DNA of 64,000 nt, from the NCBI RefSeq assembly GCF_025152575.1, contig NZ_CP102293.1, positions 3,162,001-3,226,000 of the forward strand, read 5' to 3'. The notes under the pieces are model-generated. The model was not told where the DNA came from. It worked only from the letters and a program-made list of their open reading frames with translations, and searched no databases. This document shows, piece by piece, positions 25,377-34,670 of this stretch. Source of the DNA: Subdoligranulum variabile. GTDB lineage: Bacteria; Bacillota; Clostridia; Oscillospirales; Ruminococcaceae. The translations under genes were made by a program, and so were the position numbers. Within the stretch, counting starts at the first letter, position 1. Each line of letters starts with the position of its first letter.

Positions 25377-27581
25377 TTATTTTTTGCCGCGGCCGAACAA
25401 ATTCTGCCACAGTCCGGAACGCGAAGGACGCAGAGAAGTGGTTTGTCGGCCCACCGGTTTGGCAGTTGCCTTTTTGGCGACAACTTTGGCCGTTGCCTGC
25501 GGTTTAGGCTTTGCCGGTTCCATCTCAAACCCATCCTTGAAGTAACCGAACATAGCCATCTGACTGTCTACCGGGAATTGGCCGGGCGCCGGTTTCACCT
25601 TGGTGTAAGTGCCATCCGGCTGCATTTCCCGTGCGTTGACGGTATCCCGCAACTGAAGATCCAGAATCCCGCGCAGTTTTTTCGCAATGGCAGGATCGTC
25701 AACCCGAACACCTACCTCCACACGGCGTTCAGTATTGCGGGTCAGGAAGTCGCCCGATGCAATGTAAATCCGCATCTCATCGCCGTTGCCGAAGCAGTAA
25801 ATGCGGGAGTGTTCAAGATATCGGCCGACAATGCTGCGGATATGCACATTTTCGGTCCGGCCCGGCACACCGGCACGCACGCAGCAGATCCCACGCACGA
25901 TCATATCAACACGCACTCCAGCGCAGCTGGCTTCACTGATCTTGGCAATAATCTGTGGGTCATTGATAGAGTTATTTTTCAGAATAATGGATGCCGGCTT
26001 GCCCTGCATAGCCAATGCAATCTGGCGGTCCATCTCTTCCAGCAGAACAGTCTTGAAGTGAAGCGGTGCTACCAGCATGGTGTTTACCTCGCTGGTCAGG
26101 CGTTGCAGCGCCATATTATTGAAAACTGCGCTGGCCTCTTCGCCAATCTCCTGACGGGTGGTGATAAAGGAAAGATCCGTATAAAGCTCGCTGGTTTTTT
26201 CGTTGTAGTTACCGGTACCGATCTGGGTCAGGTAATGATATTTGCCATCCACCCGACTGGTAATCAGAGTCAATTTGGAATGTACTTTGTAATCGTCAAA
26301 GCCGTACAGAACTGTGCAGCCGGCATCCTGCAGCTGCTTGGACCAGTCGATGTTGTTCTGTTCATCAAACCGGGCACGCAACTCGACCATGGCCACCACT
26401 TCTTTGCCGTTCTCCGCGGCATTGATTAAAGCCCCTACAATCTGGGAATCACTGGCCATGCGGTACAGCGTCATCTTGATGGAAACCACGTTCGGGTCTG
26501 CACCGGCGCGCAACAACATGCGGATGAACGGGCGAATACTTTGATAGGGGTATGCCAGCAGCACATCGTGTTTGCGGACTTCGGTATACAAATCGTAGCC
26601 GGCCGGCGCCTGCATCGGTTTGGCGGCAGGATAAAACATCTCGGAATGGTCTCCGTCATTGGCAATACGGCTGGATAGCTTGAACAGACAGCCAGTATCC
26701 AGCGGAGAAGTTTGGGCGTAGCAACGGGATGCGGGAACCACGAGCTTCTCGCGCAGGAATTTTGCGATCTCCTGGGGAGCTTCAGGCCAGAACTGAAGGC
26801 GGACAGCTGCCAGTTTACGCCGCTTTTTCAGCAGCTCGCTCATCACATCGCGGAAATCAATATCGTGATCCATCATGCCCTCATCCACCGTGATGTCGGC
26901 GTTGCGGGTTACGCGGAACAGACACTCTTTCTGAACGGTGCTGGTACTGAAGATCGTGGATGCATACCGTGCCACCAGTTCTTCGATGAAAGCAAAGCAG
27001 GTCATCTCTCCGTCTTTGACAAAGAGCACCCGTTCAAAGCGATTGCTCACCGGCACGATGCCGAAACTGACACCATCCCCTTTGTTATAAAGCTGCGCAA
27101 TGTAATAGATGTCTTTGTTGTTCAGAAACGGGAACGGATGGCGCGAATCCACAATCTGCGGGCTGAGCAACGGCAGCAGTTCTCTCTGGAAATAGGTCTT
27201 CCAGAAATGATCCTGCTGCTTGCTCAGTTTATTGAAGTCCACTTTCTTGTAGCCAGCGTCAGCCAGCAAATCCACCAGATGTTGGAAATACTTGTCGCAC
27301 TTGGCTTGCAGTTCGGCCACCCGGGGCGTGATGGCAGCGATCTGTTCCGAAGCCGTCATGTGCGTCACGATATCGGGTTTGTTGTTTTTCAGCAACGTCT
27401 GGTCATACAGCGACCCTACGCGTACCATGAAAAATTCATCCATATTGCTGCCGAAAATGGCAGCAAACTTCAGCCGCTCTCCGAGCGGTACATTTTTTTC
27501 CTTTGCAAGCGCGAGCACACGGCTGTCAAAATCCAGCCAGCTCAGTTCACGGTTGATAAAAATGCTTTCCGGCTTTTCCAA
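25377..27581 (-). CDS. ppk1: Polyphosphate kinase 1
   Basis: A 734-residue PPK1. N-terminal domain FINRELSWLDFDSRVLALA and SNMDEFFMVRVG are family signatures; DDYKVHSKLTLITSR contains the histidine that becomes phosphorylated; the two phospholipase D-like domains follow. It polymerises ATP gamma-phosphates into polyphosphate, reversibly. About 45 residues at the C terminus are lysine/alanine/proline-rich (VVAKKATAKP) and beyond the usual core. It lies 15 bases downstream of the comEA-like gene and just upstream of the SRPBCC gene. Confidence 0.96.
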   Translation of the reverse strand: MEKPESIFINRELSWLDFDSRVLALAKEKNVPLGERLKFAAIFGSNMDEFFMVRVGSLYDQTLLKNNKPDIVTHMTASEQIAAITPRVAELQAKCDKYFQHLVDLLADAGYKKVDFNKLSKQQDHFWKTYFQRELLPLLSPQIVDSRHPFPFLNNKDIYYIAQLYNKGDGVSFGIVPVSNRFERVLFVKDGEMTCFAFIEELVARYASTIFSTSTVQKECLFRVTRNADITVDEGMMDHDIDFRDVMSELLKKRRKLAAVRLQFWPEAPQEIAKFLREKLVVPASRCYAQTSPLDTGCLFKLSSRIANDGDHSEMFYPAAKPMQAPAGYDLYTEVRKHDVLLAYPYQSIRPFIRMLLRAGADPNVVSIKMTLYRMASDSQIVGALINAAENGKEVVAMVELRARFDEQNNIDWSKQLQDAGCTVLYGFDDYKVHSKLTLITSRVDGKYHYLTQIGTGNYNEKTSELYTDLSFITTRQEIGEEASAVFNNMALQRLTSEVNTMLVAPLHFKTVLLEEMDRQIALAMQGKPASIILKNNSINDPQIIAKISEASCAGVRVDMIVRGICCVRAGVPGRTENVHIRSIVGRYLEHSRIYCFGNGDEMRIYIASGDFLTRNTERRVEVGVRVDDPAIAKKLRGILDLQLRDTVNAREMQPDGTYTKVKPAPGQFPVDSQMAMFGYFKDGFEMEPAKPKPQATAKVVAKKATAKPVGRQTTSLRPSRSGLWQNLFGRGKK

Positions 27582-27596
27582 GTCCTTTTCCTCCCG

Positions 27597-27992
27597 TCAC
27601 TGTGTTTGCGTATCAGAACTGCCCACATAGGCCAGGCCTTCCCAGCTTTCAATCATGCCTGATGATATGCCACTTACCTGTTCCAGGTCCATCAGAGTGG
27701 AAAACGGGCCGTGTGCCTCCCGCCATGCAAGGATAGCCTCCGCTTTAGCCGGTCCAATGCCAGGCAGCATCATCAAGGTTTCAGCATCTGCCAGATTGAT
27801 ATTAATGCAGTCTGTTTGAATCGTTTCCGATGAGACGGATGCAAAATCCTTGTCCGTATAAGAGGCTGTTGGTCCCGAAAATTGCCACACCGGCGCAATC
27901 AGGAACAAAGCGCCCCAAGCAATGGCCGCCAGCGCGATTACGGTGCACAGAAGCAAACGGATAATTACAGTGCGTTCCGGATTTTCTGGCAC
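27597..27992 (-). CDS. ComEA-like helix-hairpin-helix protein
   Basis: About 131 residues. A membrane helix near residues 10-35 is followed by a linker and a C-terminal double helix-hairpin-helix (NINLADAETLMMLPGIGPAK, then MDLEQVSGISSGMIESW), as in ComEA, which binds incoming DNA outside the membrane. The soluble-domain-of-beta-grasp found in many ComEA proteins (SLBB) is not present. Start is GTG 27992, seven bases after GGGGG; the open frame goes further upstream but without support. It precedes ppk1 rather than comEC, which is at 11-13 kb, so the competence genes are dispersed. Confidence 0.78.
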   Translation of the reverse strand: MPENPERTVIIRLLLCTVIALAAIAWGALFLIAPVWQFSGPTASYTDKDFASVSSETIQTDCININLADAETLMMLPGIGPAKAEAILAWREAHGPFSTLMDLEQVSGISSGMIESWEGLAYVGSSDTQTQ

Positions 27993-28085
27993 AGCAAAGC
28001 CCCCGTTCTGATAATTGTTTTTATTATACCATGGCGCAGGGAAAAATGCACCCGAAATTCGCACCTTTTACAGAAAATATACCGC

Positions 28086-28352
28086 TTACTGACATCGTTT
28101 TGTCCGATGCTGCGCCGGCAGCGGTTCTGCATCCACCATAATGACATCCGTACCGATGTTGCGGATAGACTCCCATGGGATGATAAGATCCTCTTCATAG
28201 CCGAGCAGCCCAAACAAGTGCCCGCGTCCACGCAGGATGACAGACTGCAGTTTGGCAGCATGTTCATCAAACAGCAGGTCATCAATTCGCCCCAAATTTT
28301 CGCCAGTCTTGATCTGAATCACGTCTTTTTCGCTTAAATCATGTAATGTCAT
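28086..28352 (-). CDS. YlmC/YmxH-family PRC-barrel protein
   Basis: An 88-residue protein with a PRC-barrel fold: MTLHDLSEKDVIQIKTGENLG, LLFDEHAAKLQSVILRG and EEDLIIPWESIRNIGTDVIMV. YlmC/YmxH proteins are common in spore formers and are tied to sporulation by conservation; the molecular role is unknown. Start at ATG 28352, eight bases after GGGAGGTG. It is 93 bases upstream of the comEA-like gene on the same strand and divergent from the HAD gene. Confidence 0.88.
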   Translation of the reverse strand: MTLHDLSEKDVIQIKTGENLGRIDDLLFDEHAAKLQSVILRGRGHLFGLLGYEEDLIIPWESIRNIGTDVIMVDAEPLPAQHRTKRCQ

Positions 28353-28409
28353 AGAGAAGGCACCTCCCTTACGCAGCGTACCGGTTTATTCTATGCAGGA
28401 AAAAGGCGA

Positions 28410-28438
28410 TTGTTTCTTGCTTCGTTTCCGTGTATAAT
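28410..28438 (+). promoter_or_regulatory. Promoter of the HAD hydrolase gene
   Basis: Plus-strand TTGTTT, 17-base spacer, TATAAT, with GGGAGG before the start codon at 28474. Confidence 0.75.
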
Positions 28439-28473
28439 AAAACTGAAACATCTGCACTATCCGGGAGGGTTTT

Positions 28474-29085
28474 ATGTATAAAAATGTCATCTTTGATTTT
28501 GGCGGCGTGGTGGTGGATTTCAATCCGCGCAACTTCCTGATGGACCGATTTATGAACAAACATGCAGAAGAAATCGTCTACGACCTGACTTTCGGCAGCC
28601 AGGAGTGGCAGGATCTGGACCGCGGAACCATTACCCGCGCGGTGGCCAATCGCATTATGATGGAGAACGCAGCCCATGTAAACCGCGAATTTGAGGTACA
28701 GACGGTCATTGAGGAGTGGGCTTCCATGCTGCGCACCAAAAAGACCACGGTCAAAATTATGCGGGAGTTGAAGGAAGCCGGGTATCGGCTGTACTATCTG
28801 ACAAACATTCCGGTGGATATTATGGATGAACTGCGGCAACGGGACTGGTTTCCCCTGTTTGATGGCGGCATTGCCTCCTGTGATGTGCATCTTTGCAAGC
28901 CGGAGCCGGAGATCTATACGATTCTGATGCAGAAATGCAACCTTGCCTATGACGAATCCATTTTTGTGGACGACAACAAAATCAATGCACAAGCAGCTTA
29001 CAACCTTGGTATCACCGGAATTTTGTACAAGAATCCAAAATCTTTCCTGCGGGCACTCGGAGCCTGCGGAATTCAACTGAAATGA
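28474..29085 (+). CDS. HAD-family hydrolase (class IA, YihX-like)
   Basis: A 203-residue HAD hydrolase. Motif I is VIFDFGGVVVDF, in which the second aspartate is glycine, as in the YihX/haloacid-dehalogenase-like subgroup; motif II is YYLTNIP, the lysine motif CKPEPEIYTILMQK, and motif IV FVDDNKINAQAA. Cap helices follow motif I. It probably dephosphorylates a small phosphometabolite such as a sugar phosphate; the substrate is not predictable. Own promoter at 28410-28438 and a strong terminator at 29085-29125. Confidence 0.88.
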   Translation: MYKNVIFDFGGVVVDFNPRNFLMDRFMNKHAEEIVYDLTFGSQEWQDLDRGTITRAVANRIMMENAAHVNREFEVQTVIEEWASMLRTKKTTVKIMRELKEAGYRLYYLTNIPVDIMDELRQRDWFPLFDGGIASCDVHLCKPEPEIYTILMQKCNLAYDESIFVDDNKINAQAAYNLGITGILYKNPKSFLRALGACGIQLK

Positions 29086-29125
29086 AACCGCCCGGCAGGG
29101 GGAAACTTCCCTGCCGGGCGGTTTT
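29085..29125. terminator. Bidirectional terminator between the HAD gene and sigG
   Basis: Perfect stem ACCGCCCGGCAGGG/CCCTGCCGGGCGGT (about 14 bp) with flanking A and T tracts. It ends both convergent genes. Confidence 0.88.
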
Positions 29126-29907
29126 CAGCAATTGGAAGAGATCTGTTCCTTGATGCGGTTCAGGGCACCTTTTTCCAGACGGCTTACCTGCGCCTGGCTG
29201 ATGCCGATTTCCCGTGCCACCTGCATCTGCGTTTTACCGCCCAGATATCGCATGGCAATAATCCGGCGTTCCCGGGCAGAGAGGGATTTTACTGTATCCC
29301 GAAACATGATGTCACTGATCCAGCTCTCCTCTCCAGTGGCGTCGTGCAGCTGATCTACGATGGCAAAACTGTCTTCACCGTCGGAGTAAACCGGCTCATA
29401 CAGACTGGCAGGCTCCACCACCGATTCCAGTGCCATCGCTACGTTCTCCGGTGAAGCTCCTACCCGGGCCGCAATCTCGGAGATTTTCGGGTCACGTCCG
29501 TTTTCTTTCTGCAATGCTTCCCGGGCACGCATGGAGTGGTATGCGAGATCCCGGATAGACCGACTGACCCGTACCGCATTGTTATCGCGCAAAAAACGCC
29601 TGATCTCGCCCACAATCATCGGCACACCATAGGTCGAAAAGCGTACCTGCAGACTGGGATCGAAATGATCGATGGCCTTGATCAGTCCGATGCAGCCAAC
29701 CTGAAACAGGTCGTCAAGATTTTCTCCGCGGTTGGCAAATTTCTGCACGACGCTGAGCACAAGCCGAAGATTGCCTTGAATCATTTTTCGGCGCGCTTCG
29801 GCATCACCAGCGCGGGCCGCTCGGATCAGTGCGCTTTTTTCTGTCTCACTCAGCACAGGTAACTGTGAAGTATCTACACCACACAGTTCCACTTTGCCAG
29901 CATACAT
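29125..29907 (-). CDS. sigG: Sporulation sigma factor SigG
   Basis: A 260-residue sigma factor. The N terminus MYAGKVELCGVDTSQLPVL is the SigG signature. Region 2 (LFQVGCIGLIKAIDHFDP and FSTYGVPMIVGEIRRFLRD) and region 4 (TQMQVAREIGISQAQVSRLE) are intact. SigG directs late forespore genes after engulfment. Start at ATG 29907, seven bases after AGGAGG; the open frame extends upstream without a site. In Bacillus it follows sigE directly; here an oppositely oriented gene (30040-30558) lies between them. Confidence 0.95.
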   Translation of the reverse strand: MYAGKVELCGVDTSQLPVLSETEKSALIRAARAGDAEARRKMIQGNLRLVLSVVQKFANRGENLDDLFQVGCIGLIKAIDHFDPSLQVRFSTYGVPMIVGEIRRFLRDNNAVRVSRSIRDLAYHSMRAREALQKENGRDPKISEIAARVGASPENVAMALESVVEPASLYEPVYSDGEDSFAIVDQLHDATGEESWISDIMFRDTVKSLSARERRIIAMRYLGGKTQMQVAREIGISQAQVSRLEKGALNRIKEQISSNC

Positions 29908-30039
29908 GGACCATCCTCCTTCCCGTTGATGAGAAGTATGGTCTGATTCAAGAGCAAGCAAACAGAGCAAAGGCTGGGAAATTCTTCCGCACAACATCTC
30001 CTGGAACCGCATAGGATGAGGTCAAAGGAGGGTCGTTCT

Positions 30040-30558
30040 ATGGTAGAATCCATTTGGTTTGTGATTGTTCTGATACTGCTGGCGGCAGTATCGGTGGCGC
30101 TGGTTCTGACGCTTGTGTTACACGCAGAGGCGCCTGCATCCGGACGTGAGACACGCACCCAATATCTGACACCCAACTATTCATCTTCCGCCGGTTTTCG
30201 GCTGACCGCCTACCCGGATAATGAACTGGTTATCCTGCAGCGGCTGTGGCTGATTGAAGAGAGCATCGCCGCACTGGATTACAGCATTGTACCTGGGCGA
30301 TATATGACTTTGTTTATTGCCAAGCGGGGAAAAATGCGATTTCCGGACAGCTACTACGCGGATGCGTTTGAGAGCGTGGAGCAATACGATATTGCAGATG
30401 TGACCGTTACCCAAAGTCAAAAAGCCGGTCGGCGTGCGGCCGTCTACTGGACACGCGGTGATTTTGAATATCTGATCTATTCCGAAGAGCCGGAAATGAA
30501 CATGATGAACGGTCTGGCGTATTATTTCGTCAACAATACCCGGGCAGAGGAATCTTAA
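30040..30558 (+). CDS. Uncharacterised membrane-anchored protein between sigG and sigE
   Basis: About 172 residues: an N-terminal hydrophobic helix (residues ~5-26, [18 protein letters not shown]) and an extracytoplasmic domain rich in aromatic residues ([16 protein letters not shown]). I do not recognise the family with confidence; the C-terminal part faintly recalls DUF4367-type domains of sporulation-associated anchors, but that is a guess. Start at ATG 30040, eight bases after AAGGAGG. The stop overlaps the convergent sigE stop by four bases and its start is divergent from sigG. Position alone suggests a sporulation-related role. Confidence 0.7.
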   Translation: MVESIWFVIVLILLAAVSVALVLTLVLHAEAPASGRETRTQYLTPNYSSSAGFRLTAYPDNELVILQRLWLIEESIAALDYSIVPGRYMTLFIAKRGKMRFPDSYYADAFESVEQYDIADVTVTQSQKAGRRAAVYWTRGDFEYLIYSEEPEMNMMNGLAYYFVNNTRAEES

Positions 30559-31268
30559 CCCACCGTTTCCAGTTCCCGCCGCAGCCGTTTGATGATCCGT
30601 TTTTCCAGGCGGGAAATGTAACTCTGGGAAATCCCCAACGCATCGGCTACTTCCTTCTGTGTATGTTCGGACTCGTGATTGAGGCCAAAACGCAGTTCCA
30701 TGATTCGTCGTTCCCGAGGCGCCAGTCGTCCGACCGCCAGCCGCAGCGCAGCACGTTCTGCGCTGCGTTCCAGTTCTTCCCCGACCTGGGGCTGGTCACT
30801 TGTCAGCACGTCCATCAAAAGCAATTCATTACCGTCGTTATCCGTATTAAGTGGTTCATCGATGCTGGCGTCCTGACGGCGATTGGAGCTTTTTCGCAGG
30901 TACATCAGAATTTCATTTTCAATGCAGCGACTGGCGTAGGTGGCCAGTTTGATATTTTTGGAAGGTTCAAAGGTATTTACGGCCTTGATAAGTCCTATAG
31001 TCCCGATGGATATCATATCCTCAATACCGGCGGAGGGCGTTTCAAACTTTTTCGCAATGTACACGACCAGCCGCAGGTTATGTGTAATCAAAAGATCCCG
31101 CGCGGAACCTTTTCCTGCGCTGAGCCCTTCAAGGGCTTGCTGCTCCTGCTGGGGATCCAGAGGAGGCGGCAGTGTATCAGCTCCGTTGATATAGTGCAAT
31201 TCCTGCGGAGACGCCAACCGAAGCCAAAGTGCTCGAAGCGTCCGATTTACCAGTTCGATCGTCTGCAT
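30555..31268 (-). CDS. sigE: Sporulation sigma factor SigE
   Basis: A 237-residue pro-sigma-E. An N-terminal propeptide (about 25 residues) precedes [13 protein letters not shown], where SpoIIGA cleaves in relatives. Region 2 ([37 protein letters not shown]) and region 4 ([20 protein letters not shown]) match SigE. It drives mother-cell genes early in sporulation. Start at ATG 31268 after GGGGAGG. It follows spoIIGA by 17 bases. Confidence 0.96.
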   Translation of the reverse strand: MQTIELVNRTLRALWLRLASPQELHYINGADTLPPPLDPQQEQQALEGLSAGKGSARDLLITHNLRLVVYIAKKFETPSAGIEDMISIGTIGLIKAVNTFEPSKNIKLATYASRCIENEILMYLRKSSNRRQDASIDEPLNTDNDGNELLLMDVLTSDQPQVGEELERSAERAALRLAVGRLAPRERRIMELRFGLNHESEHTQKEVADALGISQSYISRLEKRIIKRLRRELETVG

Positions 31269-31285
31269 AAGTTTCCTCCCCTATA

Positions 31286-32155
31286 TCACAAAAAATCGTT
31301 CCCATACAGTGCTTCATAGCGGTCACTTCCAAAAGACTGCGGAGCAAACGCTACGGCGCTACGCCCTAACCCAAGGACGCCGTGCGGAGTAATCATACCG
31401 ATGCCATTTACAGCAAATCCCGGCAGAAGGCTGTGGGAAGATGCCGTGTTGCACGGGATTAATCGAAGTCGTGTACCGGGTGGGGGCTCCCCCGGTGCAT
31501 CGCCTGCAAACCAAGCCCGAAGAAATTCCCGGACCGGCTGCGGAAGGCGGTCTTTTGCGTCCGGAAAACTTACCACGAGCACCGGCAAACAGGTGATAGG
31601 ATCTGTCAGGTGACAGCCGGTATCAAGGACTCCGCGCAGACGAATGAGCAACCCGCCAAGTTCCATCTCCAGACCGACGGTTTCCAATACAGGTTTGTGT
31701 TTGGTAAAGCAGCGGGATCCGATTTCTACCGCCGCGCAGCAAAGGCCAGACAGGATCACGAGCAGCAGAGGAGAAACACGCAGGTAAACGGCAAGATTTC
31801 CTGTCTGCAGTATTTTTGTGCCGGTTTGCAGAATGATAAGCATCACAAGGCCGGCCAGTGCAATATTGAGTGCCGCATACCAACAGGCTTCGGTGATAAG
31901 CCGGCGTTTGTTGTGCCATCCAAAGGTAATGGCGGTGATGATCAGTGCCGTGAAAATTTTGTACAGGATTTGAACCGGGTAGGCTTGTTCCGGCGCAAAA
32001 AGAACCAGAGACGACAGGGCCGCTGCACCACTTCCCAGAAGCAGGCGGACGAAGCCGGCGCGCTGACCACTGAGCAGGCCGGCCCCCAACAGCAAAAAAT
32101 AAGCTGCAAGGAAATTAACGAGCAGCAGCACGTCCAGATAGATGACCGTTTTCAA
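31286..32155 (-). CDS. spoIIGA: Sigma-E processing peptidase SpoIIGA
   Basis: A 289-residue protein. Five membrane helices occupy the first ~145 residues; the C-terminal half is an aspartic-protease-like domain with LDTGCHLTDPIT, the active-site motif, and a further GVLGLG motif. It dimerises and cleaves pro-sigma-E. The start is TTG 32155, seven bases after GGAGG. Upstream, between 32156 and 32230, no clear Spo0A box could be seen. Together with sigE it forms the standard two-gene unit. Confidence 0.95.
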   Translation of the reverse strand: MKTVIYLDVLLLVNFLAAYFLLLGAGLLSGQRAGFVRLLLGSGAAALSSLVLFAPEQAYPVQILYKIFTALIITAITFGWHNKRRLITEACWYAALNIALAGLVMLIILQTGTKILQTGNLAVYLRVSPLLLVILSGLCCAAVEIGSRCFTKHKPVLETVGLEMELGGLLIRLRGVLDTGCHLTDPITCLPVLVVSFPDAKDRLPQPVREFLRAWFAGDAPGEPPPGTRLRLIPCNTASSHSLLPGFAVNGIGMITPHGVLGLGRSAVAFAPQSFGSDRYEALYGNDFL

Positions 32156-32234
32156 GTTTTCCCCTCCCCGCTCGAGACTCCGATATCAGTCTATGTGAAG
32201 CGCAGGAAGAAAATACGCAAACGGTGAAAGACAC

Positions 32235-32274
32235 AAAAAAGCGACCTGCCCCGCATGGGACAGGTCGCTTTTTT
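32235..32274. terminator. Terminator of mutS2
   Basis: AAAAAAGCGACCTG and CAGGTCGCTTTTTT around a GC-rich loop, four bases past the mutS2 stop; the T tracts on both sides allow function in both directions. Confidence 0.85.
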
Positions 32275-32279
32275 AAATG

Positions 32280-34652
32280 TTATTTCAGTTCCACGACGGT
32301 GACGCCGCTTTCCCCTTCGCCGTAGCGGCCAAGGCGGAAACTTTTGACCGCTTTGTGGGTTCGAAGGTGTTTCTGAATGGCACTGCGCAGGGCTCCAGTG
32401 CCATTGCCATGGATAATATACAGCGTCTGCTGACCGCGCAGCATGCCACTATCCAGAAACTTGTCTACTTCTGCCAAGGCCTCCTCGACGGTATAGCCCA
32501 GCAGATTCAGTTCCATGCTGGTCTTGCGGTTCTTGTCCAGTTGTACCCGTGTGCTGGAGCGACGGGGCTCCCGTTGGGGCCGCTTTTCCATCTTGTCAGG
32601 AGCACGAAGACCAGTCAACGGCACTTTGGTCTTCATAATACCGGCACGTACTTCCACCATGCCATCGCGATCGGGGCGCGCGGTGACAGTAGCCAATTGG
32701 TTGAGCTCCGCAATGACCACTTCCTGTCCGATCTGCACTTCTTTAAGCGGAACAAACTTTTTGGGGACCGGTTTCGCATCAGTGCGTTTGAGAAGTGTCT
32801 CGGTATCTTTGCGTGCAATTTCACGGGCACGCACGGCGCGCTGTGCCGCACTTGTTTTTTCGTCTTTTTGAATGCGCCGAAGCTCATCGGTCAGATTATA
32901 GGCCTCATTTTGTACTTGCTGCATCAGTTCATGAGCCTGACGACGAGCATCTTCCAGTTCGCGTTTTCCCTGTTCAATCAGCTCCTCCCGCTTTTTCTCT
33001 GCACTTTCAAGGGCGTGTTCCGCCTCGTAGCGGGCCTTTTCCGCCTCGTCCTGTGCTCCCTTCAGCTGCAGCTTCAAATCATCCAACTGAGCAAGCACAC
33101 TATCCAAGCGTTTATCATCGTTGGACATGTGGTTGCGGGCTGCATCGATGATTTCCTGGGGAATTCCCAATTTGGCGCTGATCAGGAATGCATTGGACTT
33201 GCCGGGGACACCTACACTGAGTTTGTAGGTCGGCATCAGTGTCTCTACATTAAACTCACAGCTGGCGTTTACCACACCGGGCGTTTCCAGTGCGTAAACC
33301 TTCAATTCCGCATAGTGCGTTGTCGCCATGAGCAGACTTCCCTGCCGACGCAGTTGTTCCAGGATGCTGACTGCCAAAGCGGCACCTTCCGCGGGATCGG
33401 TACCGGCCCCCAGCTCATCGATCAGCGTCAGAGTGCCGTGACCGGCAAGCTGAAGAATCCCGCTGATCCGCTTCATGTGTCCGGAAAAGGTGGAGAGGCT
33501 TTGCTCGATGCTCTGCTCGTCACCGATATCGACAAGATATTCCCGGAAATTACAGACAACGCTGCTTTCATGCGCGGGGATCAAAAATCCGTGCTGCGCC
33601 ATGGCATTGAGCAGACCTGCGGTTTTGATGGATACCGTTTTGCCGCCGGTATTGGGACCGGTAATCACCAAGGTATCATATTCTTCTCCCAGTGCAATAT
33701 CCACCGGCACGACCTGTTTCTTGTCAATCAGCGGATGCCGCGCCCGGTTCAACCGGAAGTACACGGTGTCACTGACAGTCGGCATAAAAGCATTCTGCTC
33801 CACCGCCAACCGTGCTTTGGCCAGCAGCAAATCAATCTGCAACATTGCCTCGTAGCTGTAGGAGAACTGCGGCTCCAGCGAACCGACCTGTGCCGAGAAC
33901 GCCGAAAGAATGCGGGTGATTTCCTCCTGCTCCTGGGCGCGCAGCTGCATAATCCGCGCATTGGCCTCCACAACAGCCGTCGGTTCCACGAAAATTGTGG
34001 CGCCGGTCGAAGATACGTCGTGGATTACGCCGCCAACCTCGCCGCGATACTCAGCGCGAACCGGAACTACATACCGTCCGTTTCGCAGCGAGACTACCGC
34101 GTCTTGTAGGAATTTGTTGGTGGTTGAATTCTTTATAATGTTGTCCAGCTTGGTACGGATAGAATCCTCCGTCTGCCGGATCTTGCGGCGCAGATCATGC
34201 AGCGTAACGCTGGCAGTGTCCGCCATTTCCTCCGGAGAAAGAATACTCTCACTGATCTGTTTCTCCAGCACCGGCTGCGGTGCCAGTGCATAAAACAAAT
34301 CATCTGTGGGCAGCATCTCGTGTTCGCTCAGTCCGTACCATTGAGACAATCCAGCAAAGTTGCGCAGCGTCGCAGCGATTTCCAGCAGTTCGCCCATAGA
34401 AAGAATGCCGCCTTTTTGGGCATGGGCCGTGATGCGACGTACCTCCGATACTCTGCCGAACCGGGGGCTGCCGTTCTTGATGAGCAACGAGTTGACGGCG
34501 TTTGTCTGGGACAGGGCAAAACGTTCATCCTCGGGCGTCGCGCAGGGCTCCAGGCCCCGCATCATCTCCTTGGTTTCCTGGCAGGCACAGAGTTGTACCG
34601 CACGGGCAATGATCTTATCTAATTCCAGGGTGGTTTTATAAGCGGTATCCAT
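32280..34652 (-). CDS. mutS2: MutS2 endonuclease/ribosome-collision ATPase
   Basis: A 790-residue MutS2. The N-terminal clamp/lever domains precede the ATPase (ITGPNTGGKTVSIKTAGLL Walker A; LIDELGAGTDPAEGAALA Walker B), a long coiled coil (about residues 510-630, ESAEKKREELIEQGKREL), and the C-terminal KOW-like and Smr domains (TLYIIHGNGTGALRSAI). It was long linked to recombination suppression and is now known to act on collided ribosomes. It lies upstream of the spoIIGA-sigE genes and downstream of recO, separated from recO by 18 bases. Confidence 0.96.
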   Translation of the reverse strand: MDTAYKTTLELDKIIARAVQLCACQETKEMMRGLEPCATPEDERFALSQTNAVNSLLIKNGSPRFGRVSEVRRITAHAQKGGILSMGELLEIAATLRNFAGLSQWYGLSEHEMLPTDDLFYALAPQPVLEKQISESILSPEEMADTASVTLHDLRRKIRQTEDSIRTKLDNIIKNSTTNKFLQDAVVSLRNGRYVVPVRAEYRGEVGGVIHDVSSTGATIFVEPTAVVEANARIMQLRAQEQEEITRILSAFSAQVGSLEPQFSYSYEAMLQIDLLLAKARLAVEQNAFMPTVSDTVYFRLNRARHPLIDKKQVVPVDIALGEEYDTLVITGPNTGGKTVSIKTAGLLNAMAQHGFLIPAHESSVVCNFREYLVDIGDEQSIEQSLSTFSGHMKRISGILQLAGHGTLTLIDELGAGTDPAEGAALAVSILEQLRRQGSLLMATTHYAELKVYALETPGVVNASCEFNVETLMPTYKLSVGVPGKSNAFLISAKLGIPQEIIDAARNHMSNDDKRLDSVLAQLDDLKLQLKGAQDEAEKARYEAEHALESAEKKREELIEQGKRELEDARRQAHELMQQVQNEAYNLTDELRRIQKDEKTSAAQRAVRAREIARKDTETLLKRTDAKPVPKKFVPLKEVQIGQEVVIAELNQLATVTARPDRDGMVEVRAGIMKTKVPLTGLRAPDKMEKRPQREPRRSSTRVQLDKNRKTSMELNLLGYTVEEALAEVDKFLDSGMLRGQQTLYIIHGNGTGALRSAIQKHLRTHKAVKSFRLGRYGEGESGVTVVELK

Positions 34653-34670
34653 ACAGGGTTGTGCTTCTCC

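Noticed and set aside
28369..29076. Minus-strand frame opposite the HAD gene
   Set aside because: The plus strand has HAD motifs, a promoter and terminator; the opposite frame has none.
32277..34109. 610-codon plus-strand frame opposite mutS2
   Set aside because: Antisense shadow of mutS2 with its Walker motifs.
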